Assembly: GCA_017631885.1 (NCBI GenBank)
Contig: JAGBSH010000004.1
Coordinates: 1 to 64,000 of the forward strand
From: Fibrobacteraceae bacterium
GTDB taxonomy: Bacteria > Fibrobacterota > Fibrobacteria > Fibrobacterales > Fibrobacteraceae
Direction of reading: 5' to 3'
DNA length: 64,000 bases
This document shows, piece by piece, positions 7,687-16,914 of the stretch. Both the position numbers and the translations under genes were made by a program. The notes under the pieces were generated by a model. It saw only the letters and a list, made by a program, of their open reading frames with translations, had not been told where the DNA came from and ran no database searches. The first letter of the stretch is position 1; the number at the start of each line of letters is the position of its first letter.

Positions 7687-8631
7687 ATGTTCTACGAATC
7701 AATTAAAGTTTTGGATTGCACTATCCGTGATGGTGGTCTTGTTAATAAACACGATTTTAGTTTAGAATTTGTTCAACGTTTGTACCAGTTGTTAAACGCT
7801 GCTGGCGTTGACTACATGGAAGTTGGTTATAAAAATTCTCCGGGCATTTTTGACCCTAAAGAATATGGCCCATGGAAATTCTGTGACGATGATTTACTCT
7901 GGAGATTAAAAGAATCTTTAGAAAATCCAAAAATTAAGCTCGCCGTGATGGCTGATGTTGGGCGCATTAACTTAGACGCCATTAAGCCTGCTTCAGAAAG
8001 TCCATACGAAATGGTTCGCATTGCAAGCTATGTGAAAAACATTGACAAGGGAATTGATCTTGTAAATACATTCTCTAATCTCGGCTATGAAACAACTTTG
8101 AATATTATGGCTGTTAGCCGCGACAGAGGCCCAGAACTTGATGAAGCTCTTGACCAAGTTGAAAAAGAATGTAAAGCTGATGTTCTTTACCTAGTTGATT
8201 CTTTTGGTAATTTCTACCAAGAAGATATTGATGAATGTGTAAATAGATACCGCCGTCACACACAAAAAACTCTCGGCTATCATGGGCATAACAACCAACA
8301 GCTCGCTTTCTCTAATACGATTCAGGCAATTATCAAGAGAGTAGATTACTTGGATTGTTCTGTTTCTGGAATGGGTCGCGGCGCTGGTAACTGCACAACA
8401 GAACTTTTACTTGGTTTCTTAAAGAATCCAAAATTCGACATTCGCCCAGTTCTTGATGCGATTACCGAACTTTTCTTACCGCTTCGTGAAAAATTTGAAT
8501 GGGGTTACATTATCCCTCAAATGATTACAGGCGCTCTTAACTTGCACCCAAAAGATGCTATCGAAGTCCGCAAGACTGAAGATAAAGATAACTATCGCAA
8601 GTTCTACGAACGCATGATGAACATGGATTAA
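7687..8631 (+). CDS. DRE-TIM metallolyase family aldolase (HMGL-like)
   Basis: A 314-residue TIM-barrel enzyme of the HMG-CoA lyase / 4-hydroxy-2-oxovalerate aldolase superfamily. The N-terminal metal motif is LDCTIRDGGLVN (about residues 9-20; the family signature has D-x-T-x-R-D-G). GYHGHNN near residue 200 supplies the paired His metal ligands, and GMGRGAGN follows near 225. It lacks the C-terminal communication domain of DmpG and the regulatory domain of isopropylmalate synthase, so it is a stand-alone catalytic domain. AAAGGA precedes ATG. It is a single-gene unit with its own terminator; the substrate cannot be named from sequence. Confidence 0.82.
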   Translation: MFYESIKVLDCTIRDGGLVNKHDFSLEFVQRLYQLLNAAGVDYMEVGYKNSPGIFDPKEYGPWKFCDDDLLWRLKESLENPKIKLAVMADVGRINLDAIKPASESPYEMVRIASYVKNIDKGIDLVNTFSNLGYETTLNIMAVSRDRGPELDEALDQVEKECKADVLYLVDSFGNFYQEDIDECVNRYRRHTQKTLGYHGHNNQQLAFSNTIQAIIKRVDYLDCSVSGMGRGAGNCTTELLLGFLKNPKFDIRPVLDAITELFLPLREKFEWGYIIPQMITGALNLHPKDAIEVRKTEDKDNYRKFYERMMNMD

Positions 8632-8648
8632 TATTTTTTAAAACTTCT

Positions 8649-8681
8649 AAATCAGCCGCCCGTTGGGCGGCTGATTTTATT
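8649..8681 (+). terminator. rho-independent terminator of the aldolase gene
   Basis: AAATCAGCCGCCC and GGGCGGCTGATTT arms around GTT (8649-8661, 8665-8677), followed by a short T-rich stretch. Confidence 0.8.
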
Positions 8682-8720
8682 AATGGAAGAATTCTTTTAT
8701 TTTAGAAATTTAAGCAAACT

Positions 8721-8918
8721 TTACTTACGCTTTTTTCGCTTGCTACTAGGGCAATTTTCCCTTATTTGTTCCTTAGTATACCAACTCTTGTCGCAGAAGT
8801 TACAGCATGTTTCTGTAAATCTTGTTCCATCATCACATTTATACTTCGCAAAAACGCTCCCACCAATATACTCTTCATCTACTCTGTCGCAAAGAACCTA
8901 AGAAACCTGTTCAGACAT
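8721..8918 (-). pseudogene. small Cys-rich protein gene interrupted by an in-frame TAG
   Basis: On the minus strand ATG 8918 reads MSEQVS, then TAG (8898-8900). The same frame then stays open for 59 codons to TAA at 8721. The downstream part looks like a real protein: VDEEYIGGSVFAKYKCDDG, then TCCNFCDKSWYT, an acidic/basic helix, and a Lys/Arg-rich end, with five Cys in about 30 residues. AAAGG lies upstream of the ATG. I do not recognise the family. The simplest reading is a small gene killed by a nonsense change, or a fragment left by decay. The surrounding 8682-9186 holds no other gene I can support. Confidence 0.4.
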
Positions 8919-8960
8919 CAAAATGCCTTTATGGTCATTTTTTACCTTTTATTTTTCTGG

Positions 8961-9005
8961 TAATTTATATTAAAAATACAATTTTAGTAACAGCTTTATA
9001 AAATT
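8961..9005. repeat. 45-nt imperfect direct repeat, left copy
   Basis: This AT-rich stretch begins TAATTTATATTAAAAATACA and matches 10670-10714 at about 36 of 45 positions. The two copies bracket the exported-protein gene, its truncated partner and the repeat cluster. Confidence 0.45.
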
Positions 9006-9186
9006 CTGCCTAGTAACCATTCCCAATAAAAAACAATTTCTAACACAGCGCTCTTTTTCTAATAATTTATAGCATCTCGTTTCACTTTATGAAATTTATT
9101 TTTCCATAAAATCCAAGTAATTTGAGAATAAAACAATTCCTTAATTTTTATTACATTTTTTTCACAAGCGTCTCTTAGAGAAAACC

Positions 9187-10119
9187 ATGAAAAAAATCAT
9201 TTTGTTGTGTATTTTGTTTGCAACTTTGGCAAATGCTACTGTTATTCCATTGATTGCTGAAATAAAAAACGAGCAACCTTATTCATTAGATAATAACGCG
9301 ATAAGAATAAGAATTTTTAATACAAGTACCGACACTTTAAAAGAAATGTCCTTTTGTTACAGATTTCATGCTAAGCAAGAATTTATTTTTGAAGATAATT
9401 GGTATTTGCCTAATTTGAATTATAAAATAGATACTTTAACAGATACCACATATCAAATTCATTTTTGGTTAAAACAAGGTGCTTCAATTGCACCCAACAA
9501 TTATTTTCCAAACACTTCTGGTATAGTATTTGGTTTGCATTATAAAAATTGGTATGCATGGGAACATCAAAAAGACTATTCTTTTTCTGCAAGCACTGAA
9601 TTTGAACCGACAGAAAAGTTGTTTTTATCAATGACAAGCGAATGCAAAGGTTATGTATCAGAAATAGATACAGCAAGAATAAAAATACTTGGTTATGATA
9701 GAGATGGAAATGGTGTAAGAGACGATTTAGATTCATTAATTGATGCAAAAATTCCAGACAATCCAGAACAAAGAGCCGCGTATCGCTATTTTGCACAAGC
9801 AAAACAAAATCAATGGAAGGCATTTTATGAAAATCCAAATATGACGTATGAAGAACTATTTCCTTATGAAGTTTTAACTGCATTAAGTGCTACTCTTCTT
9901 CAAGAAACAAATGCAGAATCAAATTTAAAATGGAACGTATACCAAGCACAAGTACATAATACAATAGATAGAATTTTATTTGAACGCAAAATAGACCGGA
10001 AATTTGCTGGAAAGTTTTTACCTGTTGCCGTAGGAAATACAAAACGTTATCCTAATGAAGTGGCAAAAGGTAGAGAAATATACAATAAAATTTTAGAACA
10101 GGAAAAGGCAAAACAATGA
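9187..10119 (+). CDS. exported protein with an EF-hand-like calcium loop, unknown function
   Basis: A 310-residue secreted protein not assigned to a family. A signal peptide (MKKIILLCILFATLANA) is followed by a beta-rich region (about 20-150) with the feel of a carbohydrate-binding or Ig-like module. LGYDRDGNGVRDDLDSLI (about 175-192) is a DxDxNGxxDD calcium loop like those in dockerins and thrombospondin repeats. The remaining C-terminal part is helical and charged. Its stop overlaps the ATG of the next ORF (ATGA), so the two were once co-translated. The next gene is disrupted by repeats, which suggests that this locus is decaying. A role in polysaccharide handling is a guess. Confidence 0.7.
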   Translation: MKKIILLCILFATLANATVIPLIAEIKNEQPYSLDNNAIRIRIFNTSTDTLKEMSFCYRFHAKQEFIFEDNWYLPNLNYKIDTLTDTTYQIHFWLKQGASIAPNNYFPNTSGIVFGLHYKNWYAWEHQKDYSFSASTEFEPTEKLFLSMTSECKGYVSEIDTARIKILGYDRDGNGVRDDLDSLIDAKIPDNPEQRAAYRYFAQAKQNQWKAFYENPNMTYEELFPYEVLTALSATLLQETNAESNLKWNVYQAQVHNTIDRILFERKIDRKFAGKFLPVAVGNTKRYPNEVAKGREIYNKILEQEKAKQ

Positions 10120-10319
10120 AAAATATTTTAAAAATTTTTGCTTTCTTTTCAGTTCTTTTTTCGTGGAGTTATGGAGATAATTGTCAAATAATTAACTTGA
10201 AAGGTTCGGTTGCCGCGACGCTCGCTTGCTTAAGTTTTAAAGAAACTCTCTGCGCTCGGTCATGTCAGATTGCAAACAAGTTCCTTGTCCGAGAAACTTG
10301 TCATTGCGAGCCGTGCTGA
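10116..10319 (+). pseudogene. secreted-protein gene truncated by a repeat cluster
   Basis: The first 30 codons look genuine: signal peptide MKNILKIFAFFSVLFSWSYG followed by DNCQIINLKG, with ATGA overlap to the upstream gene. From about 10205 the DNA is the repeat found elsewhere in the window; the CGCTCGG...AGATTG...AACAAG stretch at 10254-10290 recurs inverted near 17250-17285. The last ~37 residues, rich in Cys and Ala, are therefore read from repeat DNA. The original 3' part is missing, so I call it a remnant. It could still make a short secreted peptide. Confidence 0.5.
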
Positions 10320-10590
10320 ATGCACGGCGCGGCAATCTCCTTGCCAATTCTACACTTGCCCGCGAACCTTGTCATTGCGAACCCCCAACGGGGTGAAGCA
10401 ATCTCCTCACAAGCAACACTTGTTTTTTTGATTACTTCGCTACGCTCGTAATGACAAAAGCAAGATGGCTGCGTCGTCTTAAAAGATTCCTCGCCATGAC
10501 AATTCACACTACGTTCGCGATGACAACGTGTTGTTAGATGGCCACGAGGCACAAGGCCTCTCGCCATGACAAGTTGTTTTTCTGCCTATG
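10205..10590. repeat. dispersed repeat cluster 1
   Basis: A mosaic of short GC-rich units (TGTCATTGCGAGC, CGAAGTAATC on the opposite strand, GCCATGACAA, GGCACAAGGCCTCTCGCC) with local inverted repeats. The same units recur at about 16915, 22991, 24080 and 52370. Base composition is much richer in GC than the genes around it. There is no ORF with gene-like features. From here to 10772 the only other item seen is the right copy of the 45-nt repeat. Confidence 0.8.
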
Positions 10591-10669
10591 GCGCAATTTA
10601 TGCAAAAAGCATTGTGGTTCACAAAGACACAAAAGTTACTTGGGTAATTTTTCTCTTTCATTTTAATAA

Positions 10670-10714
10670 TAATTTGTGTTAAAAATTCAATTTTACTCAT
10701 GTCTTTATAAGATT
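10670..10714. repeat. 45-nt imperfect direct repeat, right copy
   Basis: Partner of 8961-9005, about 80% identical by eye, and the same strand. It lies just before the PBP promoter region. Confidence 0.45.
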
Positions 10715-10772
10715 ACCTTTTTTATTTAGCCTACAGATATTCTACATTTGTTAAAGTTAAATGGAGAGTTTT

Positions 10773-13700
10773 ATGAGAGTGTTTTCTACTTTGTTGAAAA
10801 TTTTTGCAGCATTCGCTCTTGTTGGCGTTATTGCGTTTGGAATCGGTTATTATGTTTTATTTAATGTCGGGCTAAATAAAGATCCTGATGGGAAATTCAA
10901 TCGCAATACCATTTTAGAAACTCTTTCTGGTGAAACACGCGTATTTTACCGAGATGGTGAAAAACGATTAGGTGCTTTTTTTGACGCAAACCACCGTATT
11001 TATGTGCCTTATGGAGAAATTCCAGAAAATATTGTAAACGCTCTTGTTGCCGCTGAAGACGCTCGCTTTTTTGAACACCATGGTTTTGATTTAAAAGGTT
11101 TTTTAAGGGCAATGCTAGTAAACCTTAAAGCAGGCAGTTTAAGGCAAGGTGGTTCTACTCTCACCCAACAAACTGTTAAAAATATTTTTGGCCGCGAAGA
11201 ACGTTCTGTAATGGAAAAGGTAAAAGAATTACGCGATGCCATTCGTTTAGAACGCCATTTTACAAAAGAACAAATTCTTGAATTTTATTTAAACCAGTTT
11301 CATGTGGCTGGTTCTGGAAAAGGTGTAGCGATTGCCGCACAATATTTTTTCAATAAAGAACTTAAAGATTTAACTCTTGCCGAATGTGCTTTTATTGCAG
11401 GCTCTGTGAAAGGCCCTTTTAATTACGACCCTTTTGCTCAACGTAACGAAGAAAGAAAAGAGCGCGCACTAAAACGCGGCGAAGAACGAGTAAAATACGT
11501 ACTTTCAAGAATGCTTGAAGACGGTTACATTTCTAAAGAAGATTACGAATTGGCTTTAGCAAAACCTCTCTCTTTTGAACATGGAACTTTCAGGTATTCT
11601 GTTTCTACTTCACTAGCTTTAATTGAAGAAAAATTAAATTCTGATTTTTATCAAACCATTTTTGAAAAAGAAGGTATTGAAGATTGGAGACGTGCTCAGT
11701 TAGAAATTATTTCAACTATTGATGCTGACTATCAAGATGCAGCCAAAAGAGCTTTACAAGCTAACATTTCTGATTTGCAATTACGTTTAGGTGGTTTTGC
11801 ATTACCTACAGCTGAAAAACCAAACCGCGCTTTAAAAGCAAGAATCGGAGATTACCTTTATGGTTCTCTTGATTCAGCTACTTATGGAAAAGATGGTTCT
11901 TTAGAATCACTCTACCTTTCTTTTGGACAAATTAAAGGTGTTGTCGAAAAAAGTGCTTTGGATTCTTTAGAAAAAATGGTTAAAAGTAAACCTGAAAAAA
12001 TTCTTGCCGCAAAACTCGGAAAAGGCTCTGTTTTGTTAGTAAGTGTTTTAGATTCTATTGCTGTAAATGGTTTTTTCCGTTGCAAGTTAGAAACAGAACC
12101 TGTTTTACAAGGCGCTATTATTGCTCTTCAAAATGGAGAAGTTCTTGCAAGCCAAGGCGGTTTTCATAATACTGGTTTTGATAGATCTTTTAAAGCAATG
12201 CGCCAATTTGGTTCTAGCTGGAAACCTTTGCTTTTTGCTTTAGCCTTTCAATATGGCTGGAATTATTTGGATGAAATTGAAAACGATTTTAATGTATTTC
12301 AATATGGAAACCAATTTTATTTTCCAAGGCCTGATCACAAAAATAAAGGCGATAGAGTAAGTATTGCCTGGGCAGCTACTCGCTCTGAAAACATTGCAAG
12401 TATCTGGCTTTTAGAACACCTTTTTGATAAGCTTTCTTTAGAAGATTTTGAAAACGTTTTAGAACAAAATAATTATGCGATGCTTTCTGACGAAACTTCA
12501 AAAACTTATTTTGAACGCTTAAGAGATTCTCTTGGACTTATTTTAAAAGAACAAGTCAAACAAGAAATTCAATTTGAAATAGCTAAAGAAAAATTTGTGA
12601 ATAAACTGCTTACTGAAAACAACCTAGAAAAAGCCCGTGCCGTACAAAATCTCTGGTTTGGTTTAGGTGCAGAACTCGCCAAAAAATCTGCTAAAACAAA
12701 TGACTTGAAAGAAAAGCTTTCTCACAATTATAAGCATTATGAAAGTATTTTGCGAACACGTCGTTTAGCTGAAAATGATTCTGCTAATATTTTGCAAAGC
12801 CCTGATTCTATTATGCTTTACCCACATTTTTCTTTAGCTGATTTTACAGAATTTTCTTTACTTGTTGAACCTACAAGCGAAGAAATAAATTATTTGTCTC
12901 CTGAATATTTGCGTTATTGGCCTGATTTTAAACGTTCTCTCGCTATGGCTGATTTTAGTCGCTTTTTACATGAAATAGGTATACAGAGTAAATTGCAGAA
13001 AGTACAAAGTATGGTGCTTGGCGCAAATGAAGTTTCACTTGCTGAAATGACTGTTGCTTATGAAACAATTCTTGGAGGAAAAGTTTTTAAAGGTAAAGAT
13101 AGTGATTGGGGCGAACCTATTTTAATTAAAGAAATTAAAAATAGCGAAGGAAAAATTATTTTCAAAAATGAAATTGAATCTAAAAATATTTTAAGTGATA
13201 CGGTTACCTCTCAAATGGCCGCTATTCTCCATTCTGTTTTTGAAAATGGTACAGCTCGTTCTCAGTATAATAATATTTCATTAACATCTGACGAAGGACG
13301 GCGTTTACATTTTCCTGCTATGGGAAAAACAGGAACAACAAACGATTTTAGAAACGTTGCATTCCTTGGCGCTCTCCCTGAATTCAATGAAACTAAAAAT
13401 GGCTTTGCTGTAGATTCTGTTTTGGCTATCGGGAGTTATGTCGGTTTTGATAATAACAAACCAATGAAATCAGGCCGCACAAGAATTGCGGGGTCTTCTG
13501 GTGGTTTACCTCAATGGAGTGCTTTTGCAAAAGACATTTTGAAACTCAGAAAAGACAAAGAACATGTTGATTTTTTAAGTATTCAAAATTTGAAAACCGG
13601 TAAAATCCCATTGGTCTATACAAACCTCCGTGGCGACTTACAAGTAGATGCTATTTCTGGACTTGCTAGTACTTCTGAAAGTGAAGGTTATAAAACGCTT

Positions 13701-13925
13701 CCGTGGTTAGAAGTTCCAGGATTTGTTCCGCCTAAAATGCAGGAAGCCGCCGCGAACGCGGCGGCTATAGGAGGTTTCTTAACGGCATTGCCTACTCCAA
13801 ATATTCCACAAGATTCTTCTTTAGCGCAAGAAACTTTTGACACAGCATCTTTTATTTTGCCAGAAGAAAATTTTGAGCCTATTGAATCCGAAAATGATTT
13901 TGTTCCTATTGAGGTAGAATTTTGA
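10773..13925 (+). CDS. class A penicillin-binding protein (PBP1-type)
   Basis: A 1050-residue bifunctional peptidoglycan synthase. There is one N-terminal membrane helix (about 5-28). The GT51 glycosyltransferase domain follows (about 70-240), with VAAEDARFFEHHG and RQGGSTLTQQTVKN. The transpeptidase domain has SSWK at about residue 481, SEN near 538 and KTGTT near 852. The SxN-to-KTG distance (about 314 residues) is much longer than usual, because a Lys/Glu-rich helical insertion lies between them. GGAGAG before ATG 10773 decides the start over the ATG at 10761. It overlaps the next gene, a lipoprotein that may be its cofactor. It acts in the periplasm, anchored to the inner membrane. Confidence 0.93.
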   Translation: MRVFSTLLKIFAAFALVGVIAFGIGYYVLFNVGLNKDPDGKFNRNTILETLSGETRVFYRDGEKRLGAFFDANHRIYVPYGEIPENIVNALVAAEDARFFEHHGFDLKGFLRAMLVNLKAGSLRQGGSTLTQQTVKNIFGREERSVMEKVKELRDAIRLERHFTKEQILEFYLNQFHVAGSGKGVAIAAQYFFNKELKDLTLAECAFIAGSVKGPFNYDPFAQRNEERKERALKRGEERVKYVLSRMLEDGYISKEDYELALAKPLSFEHGTFRYSVSTSLALIEEKLNSDFYQTIFEKEGIEDWRRAQLEIISTIDADYQDAAKRALQANISDLQLRLGGFALPTAEKPNRALKARIGDYLYGSLDSATYGKDGSLESLYLSFGQIKGVVEKSALDSLEKMVKSKPEKILAAKLGKGSVLLVSVLDSIAVNGFFRCKLETEPVLQGAIIALQNGEVLASQGGFHNTGFDRSFKAMRQFGSSWKPLLFALAFQYGWNYLDEIENDFNVFQYGNQFYFPRPDHKNKGDRVSIAWAATRSENIASIWLLEHLFDKLSLEDFENVLEQNNYAMLSDETSKTYFERLRDSLGLILKEQVKQEIQFEIAKEKFVNKLLTENNLEKARAVQNLWFGLGAELAKKSAKTNDLKEKLSHNYKHYESILRTRRLAENDSANILQSPDSIMLYPHFSLADFTEFSLLVEPTSEEINYLSPEYLRYWPDFKRSLAMADFSRFLHEIGIQSKLQKVQSMVLGANEVSLAEMTVAYETILGGKVFKGKDSDWGEPILIKEIKNSEGKIIFKNEIESKNILSDTVTSQMAAILHSVFENGTARSQYNNISLTSDEGRRLHFPAMGKTGTTNDFRNVAFLGALPEFNETKNGFAVDSVLAIGSYVGFDNNKPMKSGRTRIAGSSGGLPQWSAFAKDILKLRKDKEHVDFLSIQNLKTGKIPLVYTNLRGDLQVDAISGLASTSESEGYKTLPWLEVPGFVPPKMQEAAANAAAIGGFLTALPTPNIPQDSSLAQETFDTASFILPEENFEPIESENDFVPIEVEF

Positions 13926-15082
13926 AAATAGCGAAATACATTTTTATTCCTGTATTTTTCAGCCTGATAATTTCAGGTTGCGCCTCTTCTGTACCTAAGC
14001 AAGAAGTAGAAATCGCATTACCAGTTGAAAAAAATATTGCCCCTGTTGACTCTTCTAAAGAAAGTCAAATTCACGATTCAGTTTCTACGACTCAAGAAGT
14101 CATTTCAAAAGAAAAACCTGAAATTCTTGCTTTGCCTATTCCGCCTCAGACAGACACGGTTCCTACTATTCAGAAAACACCTAATCCTTTTTTAGACATT
14201 CAAAAAATTGCTGCCGAATCTTTTGCTTATGCACAAACACTTTATTCCGAAGGGAACATAGATTCTGCTATTCACTTTTTAGAAACTTTTTCAATGCTTG
14301 ATCCGCTTTGGAAATCTTGGATGACACATGTCAATGAAGATATAGAAAAATTTAAAAATGCTATTAATCAAGAAGCCGAAAAATACAAAACACTTTCTAT
14401 TGCTATTATAAACGAAATGGCTACTTCTGGTGATTACGGAACAATATGCAAATTAGCAGACAGTTTAATTGCTCTTGCTCCAAATGATTCGTTAAAAGTT
14501 TTTGCTGAAAATAAAAAACAACAAGCTTTCCAAAAAACTTTTTCTAAAGTAAAAGATGAAATGAAAAAAATTGAAAATCAAGCCAAACAAAGTGGCGACT
14601 TTCAAAAAGCAGATTCTTTAGCTAGTCGTTTGCAAATGCGCTATCGCGATTTTTCTGACACGCTCAAATTAAATGAATGGATAAATTCTATAAAACAAAT
14701 CGCTGACTTACAAAATAATGATAAAGATTACTGGGTAAAAAACAATCCAGAAGAACACTTACAAAAAGCAAAAGAATTAAATGCAAATGGTAAAATTGAA
14801 CAAGCTTTAGAAATTTTAAATAAATTAGTTTCTAGCCCGTTACGCGAAAAAGCTTTAGAAGAAAAAAATCTGATTGGCAAAGCTTTTTGTAAAAATGCAA
14901 GACAAAAAACTGCGTCTTTTTACACAAAAGCATTAAAACAAAAAAACAATGACGAAAAGAAAAAACTTATAAATCAAGCTATTGAAAATCTTTCTAGTTG
15001 TATAGAAAAATTTGAATCGCTTGAAGAAGCAAAACAAGCAGAAACAGATAAAAAAATCTTACTTGAAGAATTAAACAAATAA
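13922..15082 (+). CDS. TPR-like lipoprotein coupled to the PBP
   Basis: A 386-residue lipoprotein. Its TTG start at 13922 overlaps the PBP stop (TTGA), with GAGG just before it, giving translational coupling. The signal peptide ends LIISGCAS (Cys20). A Pro/Ser/Thr-rich linker runs to about residue 95, followed by helical repeats: QTLYSEGNIDSAIHFLETF and KELNANGKIEQALEILNKL have the TPR consensus spacing. The C-terminal third is Lys-rich helix. A lipoprotein partner for a class A PBP recalls LpoA/LpoB in Proteobacteria. A PBP-regulator role is inferred from the overlap only. Confidence 0.75.
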   Translation: MKIAKYIFIPVFFSLIISGCASSVPKQEVEIALPVEKNIAPVDSSKESQIHDSVSTTQEVISKEKPEILALPIPPQTDTVPTIQKTPNPFLDIQKIAAESFAYAQTLYSEGNIDSAIHFLETFSMLDPLWKSWMTHVNEDIEKFKNAINQEAEKYKTLSIAIINEMATSGDYGTICKLADSLIALAPNDSLKVFAENKKQQAFQKTFSKVKDEMKKIENQAKQSGDFQKADSLASRLQMRYRDFSDTLKLNEWINSIKQIADLQNNDKDYWVKNNPEEHLQKAKELNANGKIEQALEILNKLVSSPLREKALEEKNLIGKAFCKNARQKTASFYTKALKQKNNDEKKKLINQAIENLSSCIEKFESLEEAKQAETDKKILLEELNK

Positions 15083-15087
15083 ACATT

Positions 15088-15855
15088 ATGGAAGAAACAT
15101 CTCTCTTAATTTATCTTGCTTTTTTTGGTGTTGGGTGTGCTGCAAGTATGCTCAATAGTATCGCTGGCGGCGGAAGCGTTTTTAGTTTGCCTATAATGAT
15201 TTTTTTAGGACTCCCACCCACTATAGCAAACGGAACAAACCGTATCGGCTTGATTGTCGGGAATATTTCTTCGGCTTACAACCTTCATAGGCATGGGCAT
15301 CTCAACAAGAAAATTCTATTCCAATTAGCATTGCCTTCTGTTTTAGGAGCTTTGGCTGGCGTATTTTTTGTTGTGCGATTAAATGACAAAGTTTTTCAAG
15401 CGATTCTTGCGGTTGCTATTGCTCTTGTCGCTATTATGAGTGGTTTAAAAAAAGATATTTTAGGGAAACCTCCACTTTCGCCACCAGAAAAATGCACTAA
15501 AATGGGATTTCTTGGATTTTTATTGGTAGCTATTTATGGTAGCATTGTTCAGGTTGGTGTTGGCTTTTTGCAAATTTTTGCTCTGCGCCGTTATACCGGC
15601 CTTGAACTCATTCAAGTCAATGCGTTAAAAAATACTCTCACAACCATTTTCTTAATTATCAGCACAACAGGACTTGCTATCGCTGGTAAAATTGATTGGC
15701 CTTTAGCTATTGTGACAGCTCTTGGAGCTTATTTCGGTGGCTTTTTAAGTAGTTTATTGCAATGCAAAAAAGGCAATAAATTCATTGAGCGAACCGTTCG
15801 AATTGCTACTGTTGCCGTTGCAATAAAAATGATTTATGATGTTATAGCTTCTTAA
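15088..15855 (+). CDS. TauE/SafE-family membrane permease
   Basis: A 255-residue inner-membrane protein with about seven or eight hydrophobic helices. The family's first repeat begins GVGCAASMLNSIAGGGSVFS, with the typical glycine-rich segment and PTIANGTNRIG. The second repeat is LVAIYGSIVQVGVGF, then NALKNTLTTIF. TauE/SafE (DUF81) proteins export sulfite, sulfoacetate or related anions; the substrate here is not evident. It starts 5 nt after the lipoprotein gene with little visible ribosome site, so it may be coupled. Its C-terminus is followed 17 nt later by hemE. Confidence 0.85.
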   Translation: MEETSLLIYLAFFGVGCAASMLNSIAGGGSVFSLPIMIFLGLPPTIANGTNRIGLIVGNISSAYNLHRHGHLNKKILFQLALPSVLGALAGVFFVVRLNDKVFQAILAVAIALVAIMSGLKKDILGKPPLSPPEKCTKMGFLGFLLVAIYGSIVQVGVGFLQIFALRRYTGLELIQVNALKNTLTTIFLIISTTGLAIAGKIDWPLAIVTALGAYFGGFLSSLLQCKKGNKFIERTVRIATVAVAIKMIYDVIAS

Positions 15856-15872
15856 TATTTAAAGGATTTTTT

Positions 15873-16895
15873 ATGTCTGAATCACTCTTTTTAAAAACTT
15901 GTAATGGATTTATTTCTAACGAAAAACCAGTTTGGTTTATGCGCCAAGCAGGCCGCTATTTACCAGAATATATGGAAGTTAGAAATCAGTTTAAAACATT
16001 TTTAGATTTTGTACACAATTCAGATGCGGCGGCAAAAGTAACGGTTCAGCCAATAGACCGCTTTGGCCTTGATGCAGCGATTCTTTTTAGCGATATTCTT
16101 GTTCTTTTACCCACTCTTGGAATAGATGTAAAATTTTTACCAGGCGAAGGTCCAAGAATTGAAACTCCTTTACAAAACGCAAATGCTATTAAAAATTTAA
16201 AAGACCCGCAAATAGAAAAAGAACTTTTTTTCACAAAAGAAGCTATTGAAAAAACACAACTTCTTTTAAATGGTCGTGCGCCTTTGCTTGGGTTTATTGG
16301 TGGTCCACTCACACTTGCCTCTTATGCAATAGAAGGTAAAACGTCAAAAGATTTACACCAAGTCAAAAAACTTTTTTATCAAAATCCAGAAGCTTACCAT
16401 ACCTTGCTTGAAAAAATTTCAACTACTGCTGGAGAATATTTAGCATTACAAGCCAAATGGGGTTGTGATGCTTTAGTCGTTATGGATAGCTGGGCAGGGC
16501 ATTTGTCAAAAGAAGATTATCAAAAAATGGCTTTGCCTTATTCTACAAAAGTGATTGAAATGGCCAAACAAACAAATGTTCCTGTTTTGCATTACGCAAA
16601 TGGGAGTGCTCATTTATTAAGTGAATTTTTAAAACTCCCTGCATCTGGTTTTGGGCTTGATTGGAGAACACCTTTAAAAACTACTTTAATAGAAAACCCA
16701 ACAACTGTTTTCCAAGGGAATCTTGACCCTGCAATACTTTTTGCTCCACAAGAAACAATAAAAAAACGCGTTCGTGAAATTCTGGATTTAACAAAAAATC
16801 GCGCTCACATTATGAATCTTGGGCATGGGATTTTACCAGGCACTCCAATAGAAGGCGTGAAAACATTTGTCGAAACCGTTCGAGAATATGTTTAA
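15873..16895 (+). CDS. hemE: uroporphyrinogen decarboxylase
   Basis: A 340-residue enzyme that decarboxylates uroporphyrinogen III to coproporphyrinogen III in heme synthesis, in the cytoplasm. The N-terminal signature PVWFMRQAGRYLPEYMEVR is complete. AAILFSDILVLLPTLG contains the catalytic Asp, GFIGGPLTLASYAIEG is conserved, and the C-terminal IMNLGHGILPGTP carries the conserved His. Length matches the family (340-360). AAAGGA lies before ATG. No other heme genes are in the window. A large repeat cluster follows the stop. Confidence 0.96.
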   Translation: MSESLFLKTCNGFISNEKPVWFMRQAGRYLPEYMEVRNQFKTFLDFVHNSDAAAKVTVQPIDRFGLDAAILFSDILVLLPTLGIDVKFLPGEGPRIETPLQNANAIKNLKDPQIEKELFFTKEAIEKTQLLLNGRAPLLGFIGGPLTLASYAIEGKTSKDLHQVKKLFYQNPEAYHTLLEKISTTAGEYLALQAKWGCDALVVMDSWAGHLSKEDYQKMALPYSTKVIEMAKQTNVPVLHYANGSAHLLSEFLKLPASGFGLDWRTPLKTTLIENPTTVFQGNLDPAILFAPQETIKKRVREILDLTKNRAHIMNLGHGILPGTPIEGVKTFVETVREYV

Positions 16896-16914
16896 AATAA
16901 ACGGGCGATAAGTC

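Noticed and set aside
8898-8900. TAG read-through (pyrrolysine-type recoding)
   Set aside because: No supporting genes or structure seen; a nonsense change is simpler.
9410-9883. 157-codon frame antisense to the exported-protein gene
   Set aside because: Leu/His-rich shadow of an AT-rich coding strand; the sense gene has a signal peptide and a recognisable calcium loop.
10205-10590. CRISPR array in repeat clusters
   Set aside because: Units vary in length, order and orientation with no regular spacers, and no cas genes are present.
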